Assembly (NCBI RefSeq): GCF_001375515.1
Contig: NZ_CTDX01000014.1
Coordinates: forward strand, 186,001 to 250,000
DNA length: 64,000 bases
Source: Bacillus kwashiorkori
GTDB lineage: Bacteria; Bacillota; Bacilli; Bacillales; Caldibacillaceae
Reading direction: 5' to 3'
This document shows positions 8,060-15,488 of this stretch, one piece after another; within the stretch, counting starts at the first letter, position 1, and each line of letters opens with the position of its first letter. The position numbers were made by a program, and so were the translations under genes. The notes under the pieces are model-generated. The model was not told the origin of the DNA, did no database searches, and saw nothing but the letters and a program-made list of their open reading frames with translations.

Positions 8060-8809
8060 TCATATCTCATTGCCTCTCATTTTGTGTCGAAAAGCAATAA
8101 CTGCCAATGCGTAGAATACTACCGTGTATCCCAACACAACTGCAAGGTGGGGCATTATTCCAGTGAAGTTACCACTGATAGATTGCTTAGCTGCTTCTAC
8201 GCTATGATAAAAGGGCAATACTTCCGAAATTTTCTTAAATACCCCACCGATGAGGTCAAGTGGAATCCAGACACCGGAAAACCATCCAGCAACATTTGTA
8301 AGAAGTGCTCCACAGATTCCACCCACAGCCTTGTCGTTTAAAAAGCTACCACATAGTAAGCCAAGTCCAACAAATAGAATAGCGATAGGAAGCACGACGA
8401 AGACGGCAAGTAGTGTATTGACGGATAGAGGCAAGCCGAGTAGAGCTGCTGCTAAAAAAGTAATACTCCCCTGTACCGTTGCCATCCCAAGAAGCGGCAA
8501 AGTGTATCCGAAAATGAAATCCAGTGAAGTCATAGGAGAAGCAAAAAGGCGCATCAAAAACGATGTAGTTCGGTCTTTTGCTAAAAGCATCCCTGAAAAC
8601 AGTGCAAAGAATACGGTGCCGAAAGCGGCAATGCCTGGCGCAGTATTTTCTATGGAGAACATAGAATTATTTGCCTCGGCGGGAATTGCCTTATTGATAA
8701 CAGAAAACAAGAACAGTAATACCAGTGGAAACCCAAGTCCAAAGAATAAATTGATTGGATCACGCAGAATTTCTTTCGTATTACGCTCTGCAAATAGGAA
8801 AATCTTCAT
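8060..8809 (-). CDS. ABC-2 type transporter permease
   Basis: A 249-residue integral membrane protein with six predicted hydrophobic segments, of the ABC-2 permease family (DrrB/NatB-like). It forms an exporter with the ATPase encoded just upstream, overlapping by 4 bases. Hydrophobic segments are visible around residues 20-40, 56-76, 95-125, 132-155, 165-185 and 217-240. Exporters of this kind move drugs, peptides or ions; the substrate is unknown. It is the last gene of a three-gene operon and ends before the bidirectional terminator. G+C is visibly higher than in the kinase gene next door, so the operon was likely acquired separately. Confidence 0.88.
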   Translation of the reverse strand: MKIFLFAERNTKEILRDPINLFFGLGFPLVLLFLFSVINKAIPAEANNSMFSIENTAPGIAAFGTVFFALFSGMLLAKDRTTSFLMRLFASPMTSLDFIFGYTLPLLGMATVQGSITFLAAALLGLPLSVNTLLAVFVVLPIAILFVGLGLLCGSFLNDKAVGGICGALLTNVAGWFSGVWIPLDLIGGVFKKISEVLPFYHSVEAAKQSISGNFTGIMPHLAVVLGYTVVFYALAVIAFRHKMRGNEI

Positions 8810-9531
8810 AGTACACCTCCAGAGAGGCTGATAAAGGCGTCTTCAAGGCTAGCGGTTTCTGTTTGCTCGGTTAACTCATCCGAGGTGCCAACCGCTACGA
8901 GCCTACCTTTCGTCATCACACCAATACGGTCAGATAGTGCCTCGACTTCTTCTAAATAATGAGTAGTGAGAATTATTGTGACTTTCCTTTTAAGTTGTTT
9001 GATGGCTGCCCATAGTTCACGGCGGGCAAGAACATCCAGCCCGAGTGTCGGTTCATCAAGGAACAAAACTTGTGGGTTAGATATCAATGCCATAGCGATA
9101 GAAAGTCGTCTCTGCATACCGCCTGAAAGTGTTTTGGCTTTTTTGCTAAGTACATCGTTCAAACCAAAATGTAACGACATCGTTTTTGCACTTTTCTTTG
9201 AGTCTTCTGCGTTCTGTCCGTAAATTCCCGCTATAAGCTCCAAATTCTCGAGAACGGTTAAATTAGGTGCAACCGCTGTTTCCTGTGGGGACACGTTTGC
9301 CTTTTGCTTAACAGCGTTCGGATTTTGCTTAATGCTATCACCTAGCAACACTGCATCGCCATCGGTCGGTTGGATGAGGCAAGAGAGCATTTTAATGGTG
9401 GTGGTTTTTCCTGCGCCGTTCAAACCCAGAAGGGCAAATAACTCACCTTTTTCAATAGTTAGGTTCAAGCTGTCTACAGCAGTGACTGCTCCATATTTTT
9501 TTGTTAGATTTTTGATGGTGATAGCACTCAT
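8806..9531 (-). CDS. ABC transporter ATP-binding protein
   Basis: A 241-residue nucleotide-binding subunit with all functional motifs: Walker A GLNGAGKTTT (about 36-45), the signature LSGGMQRRLS (about 137-146), Walker B VLFLDEPTLGLD, and the H-loop TTHY. It should hydrolyse ATP to drive the ABC-2 permease encoded next in the operon. The ATG overlaps the stop of the upstream AbrB-type gene (ATGA), so all three genes are translationally coupled. The family includes drug and bacteriocin exporters of the CcmA/DrrA/NatA group. No dedicated substrate gene is nearby. Confidence 0.92.
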   Translation of the reverse strand: MSAITIKNLTKKYGAVTAVDSLNLTIEKGELFALLGLNGAGKTTTIKMLSCLIQPTDGDAVLLGDSIKQNPNAVKQKANVSPQETAVAPNLTVLENLELIAGIYGQNAEDSKKSAKTMSLHFGLNDVLSKKAKTLSGGMQRRLSIAMALISNPQVLFLDEPTLGLDVLARRELWAAIKQLKRKVTIILTTHYLEEVEALSDRIGVMTKGRLVAVGTSDELTEQTETASLEDAFISLSGGVL

Positions 9532-9752
9532 TCGTCATCCGCCTCCGATATAGTATCTCGAAAAATTTTTGTGGCAAATGTAGTGAACATATTCTTGGGA
9601 GGGATTGCGATGCCTTGTTTTTCATCTCCCAGCAAAATTAATGTGTCACCAGGGGAGATGCCAAATATCTCACGAGCCTCTTTTGGAATTACAATCTGTC
9701 CTTTTTCACCGACTTTAACAGTCCAGGCGTGTTTGCCTTTTGGTTTTGACAT
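9528..9752 (-). CDS. AbrB/SpoVT-family DNA-binding regulator
   Basis: A 74-residue protein with a swapped-hairpin AbrB domain: VGEKGQIVIPKEAREIFGI then GDTLILLGDEKQGIAI. AbrB-type proteins bind AT-rich DNA as dimers. It is the first gene of the AbrB-ATPase-permease cassette and probably controls that operon. The ATG at 9752 is preceded by CGGAGGTGG, a strong site. An AT-rich near-palindrome at the promoter is a candidate operator. This gene order (AbrB, ATPase, ABC-2 permease) recurs in Firmicutes, particularly Clostridia. Confidence 0.88.
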   Translation of the reverse strand: MSKPKGKHAWTVKVGEKGQIVIPKEAREIFGISPGDTLILLGDEKQGIAIPPKNMFTTFATKIFRDTISEADDE

Positions 9753-9795
9753 GATTCCACCTCCGTTAGATGGGTAAGTATGAAAAGTATGATTT

Positions 9796-9831
9796 GTATA
9801 AATTATATACTGTGCATAATTTATTAGTCAA
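9796..9831 (-). promoter_or_regulatory. Promoter and candidate operator of the AbrB-ABC operon
   Basis: Read on the minus strand, TTGACT (9831-9826) and TATAAT (9807-9802) are 18 nt apart. The -10 box lies within the near-palindrome gtataaattatatac (9796-9810), a plausible AbrB-type binding site for autoregulation. Confidence 0.6.
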
Positions 9832-9839
9832 GAGGATGA

Positions 9840-10079
9840 TTTAAAACAGCGATTCTCTCGACAACCTATAATTATTGGGCCAGAAAAAAGAAAATTGCAA
9901 TTGGAAAAACAGAGACGGTATTATTTCGGGATGATGATAAGTTATATTTATCGGAGTGGTATGAAGATCCGGATTATCGTGAAAATGTAATAGTTAGAGA
10001 CATTCGAACAGGAAAAATAATAGAGAAAAGCGAAGGCTATATACGGCGACTACCTAATCATGTGTATTGGCAAACTTAA
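9840..10079 (+). pseudogene. 5'-truncated gene of unknown family
   Basis: An open frame of about 79 codons runs to TAA at 10077 but has no start: TGA lies directly before it and no ATG, GTG or TTG with a ribosome binding site occurs in its first part. The translation is clearly protein-like, with segments such as TTYNYWARKKKIAIGKTETV, LYLSEWYEDPDYRENVIVRD and ending GYIRRLPNHVYWQT. It lies next to the promoter of the AbrB-ABC cassette, so cassette insertion may have removed its 5' part. The family is not recognised. Confidence 0.5.
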
Positions 10080-10305
10080 TGCAGGAGCATAGTGAAGAAC
10101 ATTGTGTCCAACAGTAATATACGACTCTACAACCTTTCTGATTTTTATTATGAATTTTTTCTGGTGAAATTTTATATAGTAATTTGTAAATTCACTCCAA
10201 TAGTTTACAGTAATTTCCTTTCAATCCAGTAAAACAACATTGTGTTTACTCTCTTGTTCATGCTACTTTTATCTTTGTCGACAAAAAGTATCATGGAGGT
10301 TCAAA
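10080..10305. other. Intergenic region upstream of exported coiled-coil gene
   Basis: AT-rich, no convincing gene. The reading frame of the next gene is open upstream to 10240 but without a start signal. No clear promoter boxes. Confidence 0.4.
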
Positions 10306-10746
10306 ATGGAAAGATTTAAAAAATCAAAAAAACTACTAATTATAACATCCTTTGTTCTAATATTTATGACTACAACTACTGTGCTTGCAGCAACTCCGCT
10401 AGCTGATAAGATTGTATCTTTTTTTGATACATATACAGATAAAGCCCGTGTGGATGCAATGCAAGAAACTTATCATGATTTTGACACGCTGAAAAAACAA
10501 GCAAATGAAATCGTAAAAAAGGAAACAGAGAAAAATAAAAATGAAGCGAAAGAAGAAATAGAGTCATATGTATTAGCGAAAAGAGAAGAATATATAAAAA
10601 ATATGGAAAACTTAACTAAAGAATATGAGAAAGAAATCAAAGCTAAGAAAAAAGAATCTGTAGACAAACAGAAAAAGAAAGTCGATGAAGAATTTTCAGA
10701 AATGGAACGAGAGCTTACAAAATTATTGGAGGATGCTTTGAAATAA
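10306..10746 (+). CDS. Exported coiled-coil protein, unknown function
   Basis: A 146-residue protein with a classic signal peptide (MERFKKSKK, a hydrophobic stretch to about residue 27, cleavage near VLA-A). The remainder, about residues 60-146, is almost entirely Lys/Glu heptad-like sequence predicted to form one long coiled coil; there are no Cys residues and no anchor. The start at 10306 rather than 10240 is set by TGGAGG 8 nt upstream and by the signal peptide. It resembles in layout the frameshifted gene at 12319. The function is unknown; a wall-associated or stress-related exported helix is one possibility. Confidence 0.7.
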   Translation: MERFKKSKKLLIITSFVLIFMTTTTVLAATPLADKIVSFFDTYTDKARVDAMQETYHDFDTLKKQANEIVKKETEKNKNEAKEEIESYVLAKREEYIKNMENLTKEYEKEIKAKKKESVDKQKKKVDEEFSEMERELTKLLEDALK

Positions 10747-10958
10747 AATGTTCCGATAAAGAGGATACGAAAAACTTTGCCACCCTCCAGTTCTTTAAAG
10801 ATTACCTCGGTGGGGGGCGGGAACTTTTTCTTAATATGAAAACATATCTTCTGCTATACATTGTCGAGCAGTTTAAAGATAATATTGATGATCTGCGGGA
10901 AATTATTAGTGTCATTGATGGGATTAACCGTAATGCGGAAGAAAATACTGGGGCATGA
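10746..10958 (+). pseudogene. Orphan 3' coding fragment
   Basis: From 10746 a frame continues to TGA at 10956. It reads as plausible protein (DTKNFATLQFFKDYLGGGRE, then MKTYLLLYIVEQFKDNIDDL) with balanced codons, but has no ribosome binding site or start, apart from an unsupported ATG at 10838. It begins where the preceding gene stops, in a different frame, so it may be the tail of another gene joined there by deletion. The family is not recognised. Confidence 0.4.
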
Positions 10959-10974
10959 TTCAAATAAAACACAT

Positions 10975-11020
10975 CATAATAGAGACACTATGAATGCGCT
11001 CTCATAGTGTCTCTATTATG
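10975..11020. terminator. Perfect 19-bp hairpin
   Basis: Bases 10975-10993 (cataatagagacactatga) are the exact reverse complement of 11002-11020, with an 8-nt loop. There is no strong T-run on the plus strand and a moderate one on the minus strand. It lies between convergent units and probably works as a bidirectional terminator, but its perfection and length are unusual. Confidence 0.55.
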
Positions 11021-11111
11021 ATTGATTGCTTAAGAGTTTATAGCTAGAGATTAGCAAATATTTTTAGTTAAAGGCTATAAGGTGTTCTGTTCACAAATAA
11101 TTAGTTTTTGT

Positions 11112-11555
11112 TCAATACTTCACTAACGACTCTTGTAAATTAATTACTTCTAAGAATTCCTTTTTCCTACCGTTAACTTTATAGTTAATTTCTACTAGTA
11201 TTTCGCTGTCTTTAGTTAAATTAATACCTTCAAACAACAAAAAAAGGTCATTGTCGACTGAATTTATATAGTCTAGTTGAAAAACCCAATTATATAAATA
11301 TTCATTATCCTTTAGTAAATTTATTTGCACGTCAGTGATTTCGTGATTACTTTTATTTACAAATGAATAAGTACCAGGAATATATAGATTGCCGTCCGCA
11401 CTTATTAAAATCATATTATTAATTGAAATATCCTCACAATCAGTATCTATACTATACATATTAATTCTATTGTTATTTGCAGTTAATGATAATAAAATAA
11501 AAACACCAGCGACTATTAAGAATGCAGCTAATAAGTATATTTTTTTTGTCTTCAT
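11112..11555 (-). CDS. Membrane-anchored exported protein, unknown function
   Basis: A 147-residue protein with an N-terminal hydrophobic segment (residues about 6-26) after MKTKK, serving as uncleaved anchor or signal. The extracellular part is beta-rich and acidic (IPGTYSFVNKSNHEITDVQI and similar strands), like an immunoglobulin-type or FxLYD-like fold, but I cannot assign a family. The gene starts two bases after the stop of the upstream exported-protein gene, so both form one minus-strand operon. No catalytic motifs or Cys pair are visible. Confidence 0.65.
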   Translation of the reverse strand: MKTKKIYLLAAFLIVAGVFILLSLTANNNRINMYSIDTDCEDISINNMILISADGNLYIPGTYSFVNKSNHEITDVQINLLKDNEYLYNWVFQLDYINSVDNDLFLLFEGINLTKDSEILVEINYKVNGRKKEFLEVINLQESLVKY

Positions 11556-11557
11556 AG

Positions 11558-11973
11558 CTAAAATGGCAACTCACTTGCAATATAGGCTTTTTTATTAATT
11601 AATGCTAGATAAAGATTGCAAATGTTTTTGTATGTAACATCTACCTTTTCTCCCCCACCAAGTGAAATTTTAATAAAGGAACCATCTTCAAATCTAAAAT
11701 ATTTTTCAGTATATTCATCAACTTGAAATTCATAAAAAGAAGATGGAATTTGTTTTTGCTTTTCTGGGTCGTTACAATCCCAAATTATGCCATTATTGGA
11801 TTTATAGATTAATAAATTAATTTTATCTAACGGAACTTGATTAGTATCTAAATATGATATTAATTCTTTTTCTGAACTAAAATCACCAGAATAAAAATTA
11901 CTTTCTTCAGCATTCACACTATTGAAGTAGATAACATTAAAGCTAAACAAAATAAAAAAACAACTTTTTTCAT
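11558..11973 (-). pseudogene. Exported protein gene, frameshifted at a T7 tract in its signal peptide
   Basis: The main frame (11558 to about 11950) encodes a mature acidic protein beginning near NAEESNFYSGDFSSEKEL, without its own start signal. An ATG at 11973, preceded by AAGGGG, begins a signal peptide (MKKVVF) but leaves the main frame at a run of seven T on the coding strand (11954-11960). With eight T the frames join into a complete signal peptide and one open gene of 139 codons. So the copy is either mutated, phase-variable, or miscalled at the homopolymer. It is upstream of and coupled to the gene at 11112-11555. The family is not recognised. Confidence 0.65.
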
Positions 11974-12000
11974 TTTTATGTCCCCTTCTTAATTTGTTTT

Positions 12001-12318
12001 CTCAGCTTAAGAATTATTAGTCCTTCTCTCACCGAATTGTTCATTACCTCACAAAGTTGTTCCAATTAAATTATATCACCATTTTTTGTTTATGTATATG
12101 AAAAATTCCAATTTATTAAAAAAACCATTAATTTCACAGTATTATAAGTAGAAACACCAATAAAAACTTACCAACCCATAATTATCCTAAACCATTCAAT
12201 ATCCCATTTTCAAATTTGCCCCTCTGTAATATTTTCTTTTATTCCTCCATCGTCTAATGATATAAACATTCTTCTACCAAACAGCGGCTAAACCGTTGAT
12301 GCATCTACAGGTGATAAT
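12001..12318. other. AT-rich intergenic region
   Basis: Divergent spacer between the minus-strand exported-protein operon and the broken plus-strand gene. It should hold both promoters, but no box pair is convincing. I see no gene or repeat. Confidence 0.4.
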
Positions 12319-12653
12319 ATGAAATTTACAAAATCAAAGATAATTATTCGACTAATTGCTTCTGCATTTATTTTTGGTCAAAAATGGGTTGTTTCATCAA
12401 ATATGTTACATGCAAAAGCAGCACAGTCACTAACAGAAAATTTACCTAAAGAAAAAAAGAGCAAGAAGAAAATATGGAAAGAATTACAAATGTGGCGCGA
12501 GAGAAAATTGTAAAAAATGAAGTTGAACTGAAAAGAGCAGAAGAAGAGAAGGTGAAATAGGAAATGAGTTCTGAGATTCCAGATGATAAACCGATAACGG
12601 CAGGAATTATTGACTTTGTAGATGATTCATTGAGAAATAAAGTCATTTTTTAA
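12319..12653 (+). pseudogene. Frameshifted exported coiled-coil gene
   Basis: ATG 12319 opens a signal-peptide-like N-terminus (MKFTKSKIIIRLIASAFIF). After an A7 run at about 12452-12458 the coiled-coil sequence continues only in another frame (NMERITNVAREKIVKNEVEL, then KRAEEEKVK) to TAG at 12558. With eight A the frames join. Beyond TAG, the same frame continues as SSEIPDDKPITAGIIDFVDD to TAA at 12651, so there may be a second lesion or a separate tail. The layout resembles the intact exported coiled-coil gene at 10306. The function is unknown. Confidence 0.55.
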
Positions 12654-12695
12654 AGGCGGCTAATGCCATCGGTGAATTTTTTCGTTTGAGCGCAA

Positions 12696-12737
12696 AAACC
12701 CCGATTTATATCATAAGAATCGGGGTTTGAAATTTTT
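12696..12737. terminator. Bidirectional terminator
   Basis: An 11-bp perfect stem (aaaccccgatt / aatcggggttt) with a T-rich tail on the plus strand and an A-rich lead that acts on the minus strand. It separates the broken coiled-coil gene from the convergent gene at 12778. Confidence 0.85.
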
Positions 12738-12777
12738 TATGGGAAAATAAAATTTGTAGGTATGCCCATGGAGTGTA

Positions 12778-13083
12778 TTACTTATTTTTTAGTTTATAGA
12801 TTTCCCTCGAATGTTCGGAAATCATTTGATCATAGTATTCGAGATCCTTTTTCGTAGCCATGGAATTTTTGATTTCCTTAACATCAACTGAAAGTTCATC
12901 CACTTTGTCTTCGAGTTTGTCTAATCTTGAGTTTGTGTCTGATAATTTCACATTTGTAGCTGCAACTGTATTAATGAGCTGATGTAGCAGGTCGGCTTGT
13001 CTTTTCTGTTCTTGTTCAAGACCGCTAACTCTTTGATCCAATGCATCCAGTTTTTCAAGGATCAAATGAAGTATTTTCTCCAT
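12778..13083 (-). CDS. Small coiled-coil protein, unknown function
   Basis: A 101-residue cytoplasmic protein starting MEKILHLILEKLDALDQRVS and running as leucine-rich heptads throughout (QLINTVAATNVKLSDTNSRL, DKLEDKVDELSVDVKEIKNS), so it should form a long parallel or antiparallel coiled coil. ATG 13083 lies 8 nt from a strong AGGAGG; the frame is open three codons further. There are no membrane or catalytic motifs. Similar small coiled-coil proteins are common in Bacillaceae without known function. Confidence 0.7.
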   Translation of the reverse strand: MEKILHLILEKLDALDQRVSGLEQEQKRQADLLHQLINTVAATNVKLSDTNSRLDKLEDKVDELSVDVKEIKNSMATKKDLEYYDQMISEHSREIYKLKNK

Positions 13084-13312
13084 CCGTATCACCTCCTTTT
13101 TTCTGATTATAACAAAAAAATCTGGACAAGATACAGAAAAAATGTTCTTGGTGGATAAATTTTTTCCACTTTTATTCTTTGGTTATTTTGATTCTCTATT
13201 TGAAAAAAACTGTTAAAGCATGGTATAAGTGTAAAAGGAGCAAAATCGTTTTGCTTATTAGTTATTACTTTAAACAATCAAGTTTCCAATTATGAAAGGA
13301 ATTGTAATTAAT

Positions 13313-14281
13313 ATGGAGAAAAATTTCTGGTTGGATTTACCGCGACCATTTTTTATACTGGCACCGATGGAAGATGTGACAGACGTTGTGTTCCGTCATG
13401 TTGTGAGTGCTGCAGCAAGACCAGATGTATTTTTTACAGAGTTTACAAATAGTGAGAGTTATTGTCATCCGGAGGGGAAGCAAAGTGTTCGAGGGCGTTT
13501 AGCTTTTACAGAAGATGAACAGCCAATTGTCGCCCATATTTGGGGAGATAAACCGGAAAAGTTTCGGAAGATGAGTATCGGTATGGCTGACCTTGGCTTT
13601 AGCGGTGTGGATATTAACATGGGTTGCCCTGTTCCTAATGTCACATCAAATGGCATGGGGGCAGGGTTAATCCAGCGCCCTGATGTCGCAGCTGAACTTA
13701 TCCAAGCGGCAAAGGCTGGTGGAATACCAGTAAGTGTGAAAACTCGTCTTGGTTATACGGACATTGACGAATGGCGTGACTGGCTGACACATATTTTAAA
13801 ACAGGATATTGCCAACTTATCTATTCATTTAAGGACTAGAAAGGAAATGAGCAAAGTCGCTGCCCATTGGGAGTTGATTCCCGAGATTAAAAGACTTCGT
13901 GACGAGGTGGCGCCAGAAACGCTTTTGACAATTAATGGAGATATACCAGATCGCCAAACTGGTTTGCAACTAGCTCAACAATACGAAGTTGATGGGGTGA
14001 TGATTGGCAGAGGTATTTTTAAAAACCCATTTGCCTTTGAAAAAGCGCCGAAAGAACATAGTAGTAAAGAATTACTGAATCTGTTACGACTGCACTTAGA
14101 CCTTTTCGACCAATATTCAAAAGAATTAGAGCATCGTCCATTTAAACCTCTGCAACGGTTTTTTAAAATATATGTGAAAGGTTTCCGCGGGGCAAGTGAT
14201 TTAAGAAATCAATTAATGAGTACAGAATCAACGGAGGAAGTACGAATTATGCTTAATGAATTTGAACTAGAGAATGAGTGA
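13313..14281 (+). CDS. tRNA-dihydrouridine synthase
   Basis: This 322-residue flavoenzyme reduces uridine to dihydrouridine in tRNA with FMN and NADPH. The TIM-barrel begins with [19 protein letters not shown] (FMN-binding start) and carries the catalytic cysteine in [19 protein letters not shown], the VKTRLGY strand, and the phosphate-binding end GDIPDR...[15 protein letters not shown]. The family's HGRTR motif is here HLRTR (residues about 172-176), a Gly-to-Leu difference seen in a separate Bacillus subgroup. The start could be ATG 13292 or 13313; AAAGGA before 13313 favours the latter, though spacing is long (12 nt). Target positions in tRNA cannot be assigned. Confidence 0.88.
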   Translation: MEKNFWLDLPRPFFILAPMEDVTDVVFRHVVSAAARPDVFFTEFTNSESYCHPEGKQSVRGRLAFTEDEQPIVAHIWGDKPEKFRKMSIGMADLGFSGVDINMGCPVPNVTSNGMGAGLIQRPDVAAELIQAAKAGGIPVSVKTRLGYTDIDEWRDWLTHILKQDIANLSIHLRTRKEMSKVAAHWELIPEIKRLRDEVAPETLLTINGDIPDRQTGLQLAQQYEVDGVMIGRGIFKNPFAFEKAPKEHSSKELLNLLRLHLDLFDQYSKELEHRPFKPLQRFFKIYVKGFRGASDLRNQLMSTESTEEVRIMLNEFELENE

Positions 14282-14479
14282 TAATGGGCAATTGCTACTA
14301 CAAATGGTGAAAAATCTGACCTGGATTTCCGTGAATGATACGGTTATCAAGGTCTTTTTTAACTGCCAAAATTGTTTCCCTTTCTTCAATATTTTTTGAA
14401 AATAGTATATGATGAGACATATACCGACGACCTTATTGATTTATATAAAAGCATAACTTTGATTTAAAGGAGGACAACT

Positions 14480-15262
14480 ATGAATATCGGGATAATTGGC
14501 GCAGGAGCGATTGCCAACTTTTTATTACAAACAATTAATCAGCCTCAACGACAAGAAAACTTACGGATTAAAAGTGTATTCGTACGGAATAAAGAAAAAT
14601 ACCAGTTGCTGGAATCTGCATACGGTGTGAAACTATTTACTAATCTGGATGACTTTCTCCAATCAGAGATCGATATCGTTGTCGAAGCAGCAAATATTGA
14701 AGCAGTAAAAACTTTGTTGCCGACTGTAATTAAACAAAAGGATACAGTGTTAATTAGCATTGGTGCCTTTGCAGATAAACTTTTGCTAACAGAAATAAGT
14801 AAGCTTTTAAATGAGTTCCAACATACTATTTATTTACCTTCGGGTGCTCTTGGCGGTTTAGATTTGTTGCAAAATGCTAACACACTTGGATCGGTTGCTA
14901 CTGTTTCACTAACAACCCGGAAGCCCGCAAGTTCACTAATAGAGGAAAGTATGGAGGAAGCGGTGGTGATTTTTGAAGGAAAAGCAGAGGATGCGATTAA
15001 GCAATTTCCGAAGAATATGAATGTCGCCATCATTCTAGCGCTTGCTAGTTTGGGGATAGAAAAAACAAAAGTGTGTCTTATAGCGGATCCACATATTGAT
15101 AAGAATATTCATCATGTGGAAGTAACCGGTGATTTTGGAGAAGCTTCCATTACAATTACAAATAATCCACTTCCAGAAAATCCAAAAACGAGTTATTTGG
15201 CAGCTATGAGTATTTTAGGGACACTAGAAAGAATAAATAGAAAGGTTAAAATCGGTGGGTGA
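14480..15262 (+). CDS. nadX: L-aspartate dehydrogenase-like oxidoreductase
   Basis: A 260-residue NAD(P)-dependent enzyme of the DUF108/aspartate dehydrogenase family. The Rossmann motif is GIIGAGAIANFL (3-14), followed by ESAYGVKLFTNLDDFL and the family sequence YLPSGALGGLDLL (about 119-131). DPHIDKNIHHVEV near residue 205 holds the conserved histidine. Family members oxidise L-aspartate to iminoaspartate, feeding NAD synthesis, or reduce oxaloacetate with ammonia. No nadA or nadC is adjacent, so the pathway role is open. ATG 14480 follows AAAGGAGG. Confidence 0.8.
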   Translation: MNIGIIGAGAIANFLLQTINQPQRQENLRIKSVFVRNKEKYQLLESAYGVKLFTNLDDFLQSEIDIVVEAANIEAVKTLLPTVIKQKDTVLISIGAFADKLLLTEISKLLNEFQHTIYLPSGALGGLDLLQNANTLGSVATVSLTTRKPASSLIEESMEEAVVIFEGKAEDAIKQFPKNMNVAIILALASLGIEKTKVCLIADPHIDKNIHHVEVTGDFGEASITITNNPLPENPKTSYLAAMSILGTLERINRKVKIGG

Positions 15263-15488
15263 ATCGAGATGACGCATCCCTTTAGATAATCCACGTTGGA
15301 TATAGATAGGATAGTAGAAATAGTATAAAAGTTTTTAAAGATGGAGTAAGAGGGTTGGATAGGAAAATTTGTTTGTTTATCCTTATTCTGTTTGTCCAAT
15401 GACAATTATAGGCTAAAAGAGAGCGGGCATGGCATTATATAATTATGAAAGTTATTTTGACGGAGCTATGGAAGGTAAGGGTGGTATC

